Shown: positions 19,970 to 31,250 of the stretch, in pieces
Position numbering within the stretch: the first letter of the stretch is position 1
Layout of the letters: each line of letters starts with the position of its first letter
Assembly (NCBI GenBank): GCA_015680685.1
Contig: MNCI01003605.1
Location: 222,123 to 286,122 of the forward strand
Length of the DNA stretch: 64,000 nt
Direction of reading: 5' to 3'
From: Gnetum montanum
Taxonomy: Eukaryota; Streptophyta; Gnetopsida; Gnetales; Gnetaceae
The notes under the pieces: generated by a model
What the model was told of the DNA's origin: nothing
What the model saw: the letters and a program-made list of their open reading frames with translations, nothing else
The model's database searches: none
Made by a program: the position numbers and the translations under genes

Positions 19970-22390
19970 ATGAACAATTGTGATGGCATGATATGGAAGG
20001 CAACATTGTAATGCCTCTTAATCAATCTATGCCAAAGATGCTATTTCAAACTCTTAGGAGGTTGGCCATCCAAGATCTTCAAGAGGAGTACGTTGTGCAT
20101 GATTATGACTACCAAGACTATTGTCCCACTAAAACACAATGTAGGAGAGATCGACACTTAGAGAAGCATCATGAGGTTATGAAGGGGAAATGATTCACCA
20201 ATCCCTTATTCCTACTAAACCAAAATGACAATGGGGATTCTTCCTCTAGGGGTTCTCAACATGAAGATTTTCTATCCCTTACTATTGGTGATGGGGGTAT
20301 GACCCTGAATCTACAATCCACTATCAATAATCCAAGTTCAAGTAAAAATGGCAGTCAAGGTAGGGACTCAAAAAAGCATCAAGATGACAAAAAAGATGAT
20401 GAACATGGTCATGAAAATAAAAGGAGAATTGGTACATATCATGATGGTGGCAATCCTCCTTCCTCTTTGTCCTCTTCATTTGCATCTTTTTCTTCCTCTT
20501 CTGGTTCTAACAAACACTATAGAAAGAACAACTATGATGGTAATGAATAGTGGGATAATAATGATGATCACTAGGTCCATCATGAAAGAAGGGGTTACAA
20601 AGGACATCGTCATTATCAATGAAATAATGATCATGATAAGCCTTTTCTAGTGACTTGAAGCATGCTAAATATAGTAGAGGCCATAAAAATTCCAACTAGA
20701 AAGATAGTTGGATCAGATGACTTGATATGAACAATATTCCTGGATTTGAGGGGGATATAACTTTGATCCACAAACACATATTCAAGCTTTTCACAATGTC
20801 TATTCCTTAAGAAATATTGAAAATGATTGGGAAAAATTAAAGCTATTTCTCAGGACACTCATCAAGAAAGCAGAAAGCTAGTACCAATGCTTGGAGCTAG
20901 AATTCATTTATAGGTGGAGTACGATGCTAGAGTTTTTTAACAATAAGTATCAGACATACTTCCAAGTGTCTAATTTGAGATGGAAAATCCAAGGATGGAA
21001 TTAAGAAATCCATGAATTCTTGGACTTTTCCATGGATAGATACTATTCTCTCATACACTAATGCCTTGACCATGGTTATTTTTAGTGGAAACAACTTCGC
21101 CATATCATCGATGGACTTAGGTTAGAAATAAGAAGAACTCTTAGGGTCTATGCCCAAGGGAGACTATCATAAATCTAGGCCCATCAAATCGAAAGGCTAA
21201 TTGAGCAAGTAGCAAAAGAATAAGGAGAGTTAAGGAAATGCAAAAGTGTTAAGGAATACAATAGGGATTTTTCCATCAAAAAGAGGAAAGTCTAATTTTG
21301 TGATAGTGAGGATGAGTCACCTCCTGATGAGGTGGTGAATAGAAAGACCTTGATGATTCAAAAATATATTTCTAAAATTTTAGCTAAAGTGGATAAAATG
21401 AAGGATTCATTGGATGAAAAATTCCAAACTTCCATAAATATTGCCAAAGAATCAAGAGTGCAGAGTGATGATCATAATCGTAGGAGATAAAAGGAAGCTG
21501 AACATGCCTACCAAAGGGGTAAGTGAAATTTTTTTTGTAGTATATGAAGTTGTAGAAATTAAATTAGATGATAATGGTGGGTGTGACTTCTTCTAATATG
21601 AAAATCCTAAGGGATGTTACCCCATTGTATCACACTTACAAGAGTTTGAGATGTATGCTCTAAATCCATGACTAGCAAAAAGGCAAGCACCTAGAAGATT
21701 ATCTTATCCTCAAGGCAATCCTAAGCAGTTTCATCAGCAACAATAATATTATCCAAGTGGAACTCCACCACAACTATACAAGAAACATCATTAGTGGCAC
21801 CAACCACAATTATGAGGGATGTCACCAATGAGGTAGTAGTACCCTTACAAGTAACCAAATTCATATGGGTATTCCATTTGGCAACCCCTATTTTTGTGTG
21901 AATCTTCTAGTCATGTTTCTTCTTTTTAGCATTACTACTACCCTTTTGAATACTACAGAGCTCATTATCCACATTCTAAAAAGGATGCCACATTTCATTC
22001 TTATCCTTCTCCTATTCCTACAACTATTTGTCCATCCTCAATGCAACTACCACCTACTTCATCTATGCCAGGTGAACTTCCAGTCTATCTGTAGTAACGT
22101 AATACTACTAGGGTTGTTAATCTACAACTTGATCATCAATTGAGGGGTTAAGAACCTTTTGCTCATGAAAGATCCTTCTTCTAATCCAATAGCCCTAATA
22201 AGCCCTCATAGACTTAGGTGGCTAGTCATCCTACTCCTACTTCATTTTTTTCAAATCATCCCATTCGGTTCCCTTCAAACCAAATGTCACTCAAAATCCA
22301 TATTGATATGCTCACACATGCTATATATAATTGGATCTAGGCTAGCAACCTTTCTAGGAAATTAGTTGATCTTGGAATTCCTCTAATCTA
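19970..22390 (+). pseudogene. gag of element D, degraded
   Basis: The start at ATG 19970 is supported by alignment with B 9585. A stretch at 19993-20190 reads MPLNQSMPKMLFQTLRRLA and on. A serine/asparagine/histidine-rich low-complexity block spans 20300-20560. The gag core is at about 20740-21180, and the block ENPKGCYPIVSHLQEFEMYAL at about 21600-21660 matches B and H. A proline-rich tail reaches the protease. Frameshifts and stops are frequent. Confidence 0.75.
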
Positions 22391-22507
22391 TCTACAAATT
22401 GCTAGGAATGAATCGTGTAAGGCTCTTCTTGATTCAGGTTCTAGTGTGAACTTGATTTCTCATGAAATGTATAGAGCTTGAAACTTGCTACCTCTCAAGA
22501 AGAGTAA
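22391..22507 (+). pseudogene. Protease of element D, N-terminal part (active site)
   Basis: It contains LLDSGSSVNLISHEMYRA with an intact D-S-G triad at about 22425-22475. A TGA follows where B has TGG (Trp). The domain is broken at 22507 by the E insert, and reading resumes at 27813. The last 72 bp before the break are repeated on the far side of E. Confidence 0.85.
22436..22507. repeat. 72-bp direct duplication flanking insert E, left copy
   Basis: Identical by eye to 27741-27812. It covers the protease active-site region of D. The left junction shows the microhomology AGAGTAA, present in both the D sequence and the E repeat unit. Confidence 0.9.
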
Positions 22508-22842
22508 AGAGTAAATAGAATCGCTAGTTTTAGGCCATAGTGGGTCATAAATAGTTTAAGGCCATTTCAAGCCAAGCCATGCATATAAAAAAGAGTAAAC
22601 AGAATTGCCAGTTTTAGGCTACAGTGGGCCATAAATAGTTTAAGGCCATTTTGGGCTGAGCCATGTGTATAAAAAAGCATAAATAGAATCACCAGTTTTA
22701 GGCTGTAGTGGGCCGTAAATAGTTTAAGGCCATTTTTAGCTGAGTCATGGGTATAAAAAAGTGTAAATAGAATTGCCAGTTTTAGGCCGTAGCAGGCCAT
22801 AAATAGTTTAAGGTCATTTCGGGCTGAGCCATGCGTATAAAA
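22501..22842. repeat. 84-bp minisatellite, four units
   Basis: Four units with an exact 84-bp period: the string TATAAAAAAG-like recurs at 22584, 22668, 22752 and 22836. Each unit contains GCCAGTTTTAGGC and AATAGTTTAAGGCCATTT. The reverse complement of the core, GGCCTTAAACTA, is the word that dominates the F spacers (51620-51860, 57160-57440, 61050-61500). Confidence 0.9.
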
Positions 22843-22989
22843 AAGCGTAATGATAACGATGCGATGAGAAGAATATAAATTGCGTAATAATAAAGAATGT
22901 GGACTGATACTATATGTCATGCTAACATGTTTATTTACTAGCTTCGTAGCTGCTTCTTGATCATTTTTAGGTTTGGCGACACGTATGGA

Positions 22990-23580
22990 TGAGGAGGCTT
23001 ATTACAACATTCTTCTACACTACCATCTCCTCCCTAGAAGGGTAGTTCAGCCCATGTCAAGCTCTCATTGGCCATTGTGTTAGCCTGTTCAATGGTTGGG
23101 ATAGGAGTTTGATCTTCGGGGATTTCAATCTTCGAACCCTATTCCATCTCTATCTTGTTGATAGCTTGAGGGGTCATCTTATCATCATGGATGATCACTT
23201 TCCCTCCCGCATAGGGCAAGTGGATTTTTCAGTGAATGGGTGATGAGATGACCCTTAGTTGAGCCAACCAAGACCTCCCTAAGATTAGGTTGAAGTCGGG
23301 CATCTCCTCGATGACAATGAACACTACGTTTGTGGGAAATTGATCCCCTGCTATGAAGTTGATCTGTACTATTCCCTTAACTTGCACTTGTGCTCTGTTA
23401 AATGACTTCAAGCATGACATTGTCATGGGATGGATTTGATTGACCAAACCTAGTTTGTCCACTATGGGAAATGGAATGACATTGGCAATGGCCTTGTCAT
23501 CTACGTGTACTCTTCGGATCCTATATTGGCCAACCCAGATAGTGATGAACATGGATGCTATTGTCACCTAACCCTTTTCT
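22990..23580 (-). pseudogene. Protease of insert E
   Basis: An open stretch at 23567-23229 reads TIASMFITIWVGQYRIRRVH and on: a VDDKAIANVIPFPIVDKLGL active-site region, a KGIVQINFIAGDQFPTNVVF strand and FNLILGRSWLAQLRV at the end. F has the same protein at 50720-51070, so the order of blocks is certain. The position expected for D-(S/T)-G is VDDKA here, an atypical triad. About 80 further codons continue to 22990. Confidence 0.8.
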
Positions 23581-23894
23581 AGGTCATCCTTAATGGACTC
23601 GTCATGGAATGTCAGTTGGGAAGACCATGGTCATTTAGTAGTGGGGGGAAGCATGATCGAATGGATTTCTTCTTCATCCCCTGGCAAAATTTCGTTCATG
23701 GGTATGAATGTCAGCATGCGAACCATGGCTTCATGATGCCTTTGGGATGTCATTAGCAAGTCATACAGGCTCAGCATTGTATTTTTCTATTTGAGAGCCT
23801 ACTTGACTTGCGTAAAAGTGTCCAGGAGATTATGCCCATTGTTCGGTTGTTTGTTGCCCTTCTCTTCTTCCATTCATCCCAGGAGATGGATCTC

Positions 23895-26726
23895 TCATGG
23901 AGGAAGGGTTTCTGGTTGAGGACTGTGTTTTCTTGGGCAGGGAGAAGATGGCCGCATTTGCTTAATGTCATCCTTTTCAGGGGGAGGAGAAGCCAAGGGT
24001 GCTGAGGTGAGAGGCGTAGGCTTAGGAAACCCTAGCATAAGGTAGCCGTTGGCTACTTTGTCTATCGTACTCCCTTCTCCTCTTGTTGTAGGTTGAGGTT
24101 GGGACGTTGACTTAGATATTTTCCCCCGTGTAGTAGAAGAAGCTAACGATTTTGACACTCTGATGACAAAGGGTTCCTTAGGTGTGGGCATGGGCTAGGC
24201 TGTGGCTTTAATAACACTCAGCTACAGGAAAGATGTCTGAGGTGGGACTCAGAGGACAAAAGGATGTTGTAGTGCCACGCTCATCGATGTCGATGTGTTT
24301 GTCATTTGAGGTGGGTGAGGAGACATGCACAGCACGAAGGGTTGCTTTGGCTATGCTGGGCCATCACTATCCATACCCACCACATTGATAGTGTACCCTG
24401 TGTTATTTGCATTTAATGGGACTTGGTACACATGCATAGACTAGTTTTCTAGACAAACCGGACTACTGCTATGTAGGATCAGCTTGCCTTGATCAATCAT
24501 GTGTTGAATGTCATCTTTCAATACCTAGCAGTAGTCCGTGTCATGTCCACAAAGTTGGTGGTAGTCATAGAAATGGTCTAGTCTAAAGTTTTTGGGAACT
24601 AGTGGTTCATTTGGCAGGGCCAAGGAGGGATTCTTGAGTAGCTCACAATGTCGTCTGTGGTGTTTCAGACCCTTCTCAGACACCTTCTTGTGTTGAATGT
24701 GACCAGTTTCTAGAATTTTCTTTAGAAGTTTTGAAGGCTTTACAAGTAGAGCCATATATTTTGAGCGACATTTACGCTCAAAATTAGGCTTTGGCTGGGT
24801 CGATGTCTTAGGAGCCGATGGTGTTTACTGATCGACATTGTTTGAGCTAGCCATAGCCTCAGTAGAAGCCATAGCCATCCTTTTATTATTATTTCTCTTT
24901 TTGGCCTCTTCTACTACAGCTGCTACCGTTGTTGCTATAGCCTTGCCCTTGTCTTTGCTTTTGTTGTGGGCATTTTTATAGACCACATACGCTGGGTTTT
25001 TGCTAGCCTCTGCTGCATCTTGGATGCTATTAGTCTAAGCGAAAGCTTGGCTAAGGGAGCGGGGAGCGAGGTCATACAATTTAGACTTAATAAAGTCATT
25101 GACTGCCCCCTTGAAGATCGCCAATAGATGGGCCTCCGTAATGGGTTCACGGATTTCATTCAAGGTGGTGCTCCACCGCTATATAAACTTTTGGACTAGC
25201 TCGAAAGGATCTTGTTTAACTCCCATTAGCTGATCCAATGTGACCTCTAGTTTTAAGTTGTATTTGAAATGACTTACGAACTGAGTTAGCAGCTCTTCCA
25301 AGGTCGAGATAGAAGAGCATGGAAGCACACGATACCAATCTAAAGCTTTACCAATTAGGGACATAACGAAAACGTGGATGATGGTATGTGGCCATTATTG
25401 TAGCAACAATGACTCTAACCTAAAAGTAACTAGATGAGCATTGGGATCACCTTCTCCATTATATTTCGTGAAATGGGGAAGTGGCATCCTAGGAGGTAGT
25501 GACAAGATGGGTACTACTGGACTGATAGGATCATCATGGTAGAAATCTATGACCTGTATTGTGTTAGAATCAATAGCCTTGAGGCATTTAACCTTATCGA
25601 TAAGGGTTTGAATAAGCTGGAAGGCTTGATCTAGACTTGAGGGTGAAGAGGTTGGTTGTGGAATAGTAGGGGAAGCCACGATTGTTGGCGGGATAGAGGA
25701 AATGACATGACCTATGAGTGATGTGGTCGGAACTGTCCCTACAGGCGATACTTCCTGTGTCATCCACCACCTGGTAGGTGGTACAGGCAGGGCAAAAACT
25801 ATCGATTGTACCATGGGGTACATTGTTTACATAGCTAGGAGCATAGACAATGATGTGATAGTCGGATTTACTGCTTGCAAGGCTTGATGTGGATGATGAT
25901 GAGCAAGATGGAACATCTACATAGACTACGCTACCAGGGGTGACGTACTTGGGGCCCACCACATGGTAGTGGTGGGTCCTATCATTGATTGAGGTAGTAC
26001 AAGAGCAAAAGCTAGGATGAATGTAGGAGTTGTGTGTAATTGTGAAGTGGGTACTACGTGCACATATGGTAGTATATTTGTAGGCACGCGATGCAATGGG
26101 TTCGCTAATTGTGGCTGTGGAGGAATGGTCTGTGAAGGGACAACATCCTGAAAGGGAGATAGAGAGAAGAAATGTTGATGTGATGCTTGTGTCACATGGT
26201 TAGCAATAGACAACGATAAAGGCATAGTGACCATAATAAACAGATTTGTAGAGGACATTGTGGAGGAAGGAGCCATAACAAACGTAGCATGACTGCCTCC
26301 ATCAGAGTGGGCATCTAGGTATTCTTACCCATTGTGGAATGCTTCATCATGGAACACCACATCTCATTGTTCCGTTGATGCCTTGGCCATTAACAGTTGA
26401 TCCAACATCCAATGCTGCTGGTCCATCAGGAATATAGAAGCATTAGATGAAGGAATGAATTCTTTCTCGTTACAATAGATGAACTCGTATTCATATTTCT
26501 CTTTGAGTTCCTATAGGTACATAGGTAGATTCACCATAAGTTTGATACAAAGGAAGTTGTAATGTTGTGTTTTCTGAGCATGCCCCTTAGGCTCTTTGTT
26601 TTGAATCCTGAGGGATCGGCATAGCTGCACCGGGCTGGTCGGTGGCTCGATAGCAACTAGCGTAGCCTACATTATCAAGGGGGTTTCAAGACTGGTGGTA
26701 GGAATAGTGGTAGTTGTTGCAGCCAT
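23895..26726 (-). pseudogene. gag of insert E, degraded
   Basis: The likely start is the minus-strand ATG at 26726, supported by alignment with F (47606). A HYNFLCIKLMVNLP block near 26560 aligns with RYNFLCPKFQANLP of F. Proline/threonine-rich regions occupy 26280-25600. The gag core (FTKYNGEGDPNAHLVTF, SLIGKALDWYRVLP, LEELLTQFVSHFKYNL) spans 25480-25230. The zinc-knuckle-like FYDYHQLCGHDTDYC near 24525-24570 is typical of Tat-type gag. Lysine-rich and proline-rich stretches end near 23895. Confidence 0.8.
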
Positions 26727-26958
26727 TCTCTATGTAGCTAGAAGACAATGATAACAAGGATAAGGATGACAAAGGTAAAAGGGGACTAAAGGCAAACATG
26801 GGCTTTCAGTCCTATTGGATTCCAAAGGAATCATCGGAGCAACTGATCTATACCACACGATCATGTAAACAACCATGGAGGTATCACATTTGCGTTAGTT
26901 AATAATGGGTATAGACAGCTTCTAGGACTACCCATGAAACACATATCAGAGGTTCAGG

Positions 26959-26975
26959 CCCTCCTTCTAGCACCA
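26959..26975 (-). other. Primer-binding site of insert E
   Basis: The minus strand reads TGGTGCTAGAAGGAGGG, the complement of a tRNA 3' end finishing CTAGCACCA. The identity of the tRNA is not certain; Ogre/Tat elements are reported to use tRNA-Arg. F has a decayed version at 47233-47248. Confidence 0.6.
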
Positions 26976-26981
26976 GAAAAC

Positions 26982-27740
26982 TGTAATGACAGAAAACATT
27001 GGTTGCTGGAAACACCAAGAGGATTTCTATGTACATAGTTCCAACCCCAGATTTGTGCGAAGTTTGTGCTAGAGAGAACGGATTCGAGGTGACCTAAATG
27101 GTCTTGCCGATCAGATAGGGACTTATGTAATTAGTAAACTTGTCACCAATTGTACAACGAGGAGACAAATTAATGTAAAAATATAATGTCGATTTGATGA
27201 GAAAACGAGATCTACCACAAGATTGGATCTTGAAGACAATGACAACAATGTAAACTATGAAAAATTACTGTAAAATCAATGCAAGTAAGGTGCAATGAAT
27301 TAAAGAATTTGGAAAATGTACTATCCTGAGATCTAGGATTTATCTTATAGAAAAATATGATGAATACAATAGGATTTATAAGCGGATTTCGGTTTGGACA
27401 AAGTATCCGCTACGAACAAGAAGCTATTTAGAGATTAAAAAAGCAAGGGCTAATCTACCTTTTTCACTAGCCAATTTGGATGCAAGGGAGTTGAGCTTGA
27501 ACCAAAATGTTTGCTCACTTAAAATCTCTAACCAAAAGCTTCTCGTTGTCCCCATCGATGTTCTTTTGTTGCCAGCTCTTTCTTGTCTTCTCGCCAATAT
27601 TTTTTTTTTGTCAAAAATTTCCAACAATTGTCAACTTTTTGAGTGTTGTCCATCGAGGTAACAGATTAGCAAAGTCTAGTGTACTTGTACTTGTGATGAT
27701 CCGTTGTACTTGTGATGATCTGTTGCCCAACAGTGTTTCA
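26982..27740 (-). repeat. Partial 5' LTR of insert E
   Basis: The region upstream (minus strand) of the E primer-binding site. The inner end reads TTACA. The outer end is cut where the 72-bp duplication of D starts. No second copy is present, so its extent is inferred from the primer-binding site. Confidence 0.5.
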
Positions 27741-27812
27741 AGGTTCTAGTGTGAACTTGATTTCTCATGAAATGTATAGAGCTTGAAACTTGCTACCTCT
27801 CAAGAAGAGTAA
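27741..27812. repeat. 72-bp direct duplication flanking insert E, right copy
   Basis: Identical by eye to 22436-22507. D protease reading continues from here into 27813 without loss. Confidence 0.9.
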
Positions 27813-28600
27813 TATTAGATTGAAATTGATAAACCAGTCTATCATTGTTTCACTGGGACTAATCAAAGACATTGTGACCATTGTTTGTGGATGGTCTTAT
27901 CTTGTAAATTTCCTAGTAATCAAGGTTGAGAACTATAAAGGTGACTTCCCAATCATTATGGAAAAAGCATGGTTAAGCACTGTAGATGTAAGAATGGACA
28001 TCAGAGATCTTTCCCTAGAAATATCTAAAGAAATGAATTTGGAAGGATCAAGAAGAGATGAGTTCCATGCATCACTATAGCAACCTAAGGTGCAATTACA
28101 TGCAAAAACTTTGTTCCATAAAATGAACATCTATTCCTACATGCAAACAGTGTGCACATGAGGTAGACATTCAAAGGTGTCTATATGCAACAATCACAAA
28201 ACAAGAGGGCACCCAGTGGCTGAGCATTGATTTCAATAGTAGCATAATGTGCATGGAACCTACTGAGAGCCTAACATGCACATATGTCATGGGCATGGAT
28301 GAACTAGAGCAAGTTCATCACCAACTCTTTAATGATGAAAATGTTGATACCAATTGGGAAGAGTTAGAGATCCTTGAAAATTTTAAATAAGAGCCCTTAC
28401 AGTTGAAAACTATACTTGTTGAGCTAGAATATGCATTCTTAAAAAAGGATAAGCTAGTCATACTTAATGCCAAACTTGCTCTAGAGCAGAAAGCAAAACT
28501 ACTAAAAGTGATCACTAAATGGCCAACAACCTTTACTTAGTCATATTTTGAACTCACTGGAATTGATCCATAAATATGCCAACATCACATTTACGTTAAC
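27813..28600 (+). pseudogene. Protease C-terminal part and linker of element D
   Basis: It continues the protease after E: a VTIVCGWSYLVNFLVIKVEN block, then GDFPIIMEKAWLSTVDVRMD, where the usual GR(T/S)W is EKAW. The linker follows from 28080 and has a KLVILNAKLALEQK string near 28450-28495. It ends at an SYFELTGIDP-like string before RT. Confidence 0.8.
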
Positions 28601-28639
28601 CTTTCCATGAAGGCAAGGAGGCAACCACAATGGTTATTG

Positions 28640-29490
28640 AACTAAAAATTGAAGAAAATTATCAAAGAGGAGATCGAGAAACTCCTTACAGCAGGGTTCA
28701 TTTACCTTATTATAGATAGCAAGTGGGTCAGGCCACTCATAATAGTACCAAAGAGAGATGGAAAATGCCAAGTTTGTATTAAATTCAAGCTATTAAACAT
28801 GGTAACATTTAATAATCATTTACCATTACCATTCATTGATTGGGTGTTGGACACCATATTTGGGCATTTCTATTACAATTTTTTGAATGTTCATAGTGGC
28901 TATAACCAAATCCAGATCATGCTAGAAGAGTAGGCCAAAATGACATTTACAAATTTCTGGGGAACCTTTGCATATTACAAGATACCTTTTGGTCTATGAA
29001 ATGCTCCCGCCACTTTCCAAAATTTGGTCTTAATCATCTTTCAATCAACAATAGGTAGTAGAGTGGAAGTCCTCATGGATGACTTCTTTACTTATGGTGC
29101 TACATTTGAGAAAGCGTTGGACTACCTTGAGAAAATACTATATAAATTTGTGGAAACAAATCTATGGATTAATTAGCAAAAGAGCCATCTCATGATCCAA
29201 GAAGGCATTTTATTAGAGCACCAAATTTCATAGGAAGGGATTGAGATAGATCTTGAAAAGATAAATATCATCCAAAGAATCACCTATCAACTAGAAACTA
29301 TCAAAGATGTTCAATCATTCCTTGGACACAGTAGTTACTATCGATGATTCATAGAAAATTTATCTAAGATTGTGAAACTATTGGTCAAAATAACAAAGAA
29401 AGATGATTCTTTCATCTAGACTAAGAAATGTGAAAATGCATTCTAGAGCCTTAAGTAAAAGCTTACAGAGACTCCAATTCTATGAGCTCT
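28640..29490 (+). pseudogene. Reverse transcriptase of element D, degraded
   Basis: A long readable part at 28649-28933 has EEIEKLLTAGFIYLIIDSKW, PLIIVPKRDGKCQVCIKFKL and a NVHSGYNQIQIMLEE end. After a TAG the fingers/palm continue with FWGTFAYYKIPFGL-stop-NAPATF (about 28950-29020) and the catalytic VLMDDFFTYGATFEKALDYL at about 29070-29125. It has several stops, some at the same codons as in B. Confidence 0.88.
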
Positions 29491-29885
29491 TAACTGGTCC
29501 AAACCACTCCATATCATGATTGATGCATCTAATTATGCCTTTGGAGCTATGCTTACACAACTAAATGATAAGAAACATCCATATTACATCCACTATGCAA
29601 GTCAAAGCTTTGTGGGTGCACAACTAAATTACACCACAATGAAAAAGAAACTAATGGTAGTGGTGTATGCTCTAGAGAAATTCATGCACCATATGCTTGG
29701 ATATAATCTATTTATACACACTGATCACTATTCCATTCACTTCCTCATGAACAAACCAACAATGAGCCCCCATGTCATACGGTGGTTAGTGATCTTGTAG
29801 GAATTTGATCTTACAATGATCAATCAAAACTGGACTAAGAATGTGATCACTGATTACTTATTTTAGTTACATTGGAATAACAAAG
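29490..29885 (+). pseudogene. RNase H of element D, degraded
   Basis: An open stretch at 29516-29800 with MIDASNYAFGAMLTQLNDKK, YASQSFVGAQLNYTTMKKKL and FIHTDHYSIHFLMNKP. The first and last catalytic aspartates (DAS and TDH) are present. The usual TEKEL block is TMKKKL, so the catalytic Glu is lost. It ends with DYLF-stop-L near 29860. Confidence 0.85.
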
Positions 29886-29899
29886 AGGAGGAGAGCTCA

Positions 29900-31250
29900 C
29901 TCTCTAGTCAGTTTATTGATGAACTCCTATTTGTTGCTACCATAAATGAGCCTGCATAACCAAAATGGTATGATGGCATCCTCACTTATCTTCTTACTTA
30001 GGAGATGCCACAAGATCTGGACCATAGAAAGAAACAAAAATTTCTTTATTAGGCTAAGCACTTCATGGAAATAAAATAAGACCTTTATAAGGTGTGTGTC
30101 GATGGCCTATTTCATTGGTGTGTCCTTGATACACACCAATTACTTGTTCTCTAGGATGCTCACCAAGGCCCTTATGGAGGCCATCATGTCAGGAGATGCA
30201 TGGCCATAAAAATTTTAATGGTAGGATACTATTGGCCCATAATCTTTAAGGATGCTTACCAATTTGTCTAATCTTGTGGCCATTGTCAATGAGATGGTGG
30301 GATGACAGCACGAATGGAGGATCCTCAATAGTGGATTCAACCATTAGAACTCTTTGACATATGGGGCATAGATTTCATGGGTTCCATCACACACATGTCT
30401 AATGGTAAAGCATACCTAATTGCTATTGACTACTATACCGAATGGGTAGAAGTAGTAGCCATCACTAAATGTACATCATCCATTGCTACTGGATTTGTAC
30501 AACAAAATGTTGTGAATAGGTTTGGAGTGCCACATGCACTAATTTCTAACAACGAAACCCATTTTATAGGTGCTACTTTTTGAAAACTAATGCAATTCTT
30601 GGTGGTTGAACATAAATTAAAAACACTTTCTCACCCCCAAGCCAATAGTCAAGAAAATGTGACTAACAAGGATATCACAAAGATTCTAACAAGAACTATT
30701 ACCAAATATAGTTGAGATAAGAGAACAAAACTCAATGATGCACTTTGGGCCTACTGTTCAACATGGAAACTCCCTATTGGCTACTCTCCCTATGACTTGG
30801 TGTAAAGAAAACTTCCAATGCTCTCAATTCAATTTGAGCTCCATACACTTTCAATAGCCTGTGACCTTAACCTTGACCTAAGTTTAGAATAAAAAGAAAG
30901 ACTAATCAATCTAAATGTGCTAGATGAAAATTGATTGGTAGCTCTATCCTTGAATGAAGTGCACAAGGCATTCATTCAATAGTGACATGATTTTAAAATA
31001 TGGAAAGAAAAATTTCAACCAGGAGATAAGGTTCTCTATTAGAATCCCACACATATGCCTTAACAAACCAAATTCCAAACATTGTGAGAGAGGCCTTCTA
31101 TACTTGACGAAACCTTTTCTTTTAGGGCCATGACCATATACAAAATTGAGAGCCTGAATATGAAACAATTTGTTAACATCCAATAGATAAAGCCTTTCCA
31201 TGAGCCCGAGCAAGCCATTGCCACAAATACATCAATAGGTGAACAACCAT
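29900..31250 (+). pseudogene. Integrase of element D, degraded
   Basis: The zinc-binding part is near 30160-30300 (GPYGGHH, then CGHCQ-stop). The core is at 30377-30660: IDFMGSITHMSNGKAYLIAI (first Asp), ALISNNETHF (the second Asp is Asn), then a PQANSQENVTNKDI block with the Glu position near 30655. The C-terminal part runs to about 31240 and is the part deleted in B. The changed second Asp and the stops exclude activity. Confidence 0.87.

Larger units (their letters stand above)
22508..27740 (-). mobile_element. Insert E: truncated lineage-2 (Tat-like) element, gag-protease only
   Basis: On the minus strand: part of an LTR (27740-26982), primer-binding site, gag, protease, then an 84-bp minisatellite where it is cut off. 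There is no RT, integrase or 3' LTR. It lies between two copies of a 72-bp piece of D protease instead of a 5-bp target duplication, so it did not arrive by ordinary integration as a complete element. Confidence 0.85.

Noticed and set aside
22567-22920. A 117-codon minus-strand open frame
   Set aside because: It is a translation of the 84-bp minisatellite; openness follows from the unit length and it matches no domain. Reported only as a repeat.
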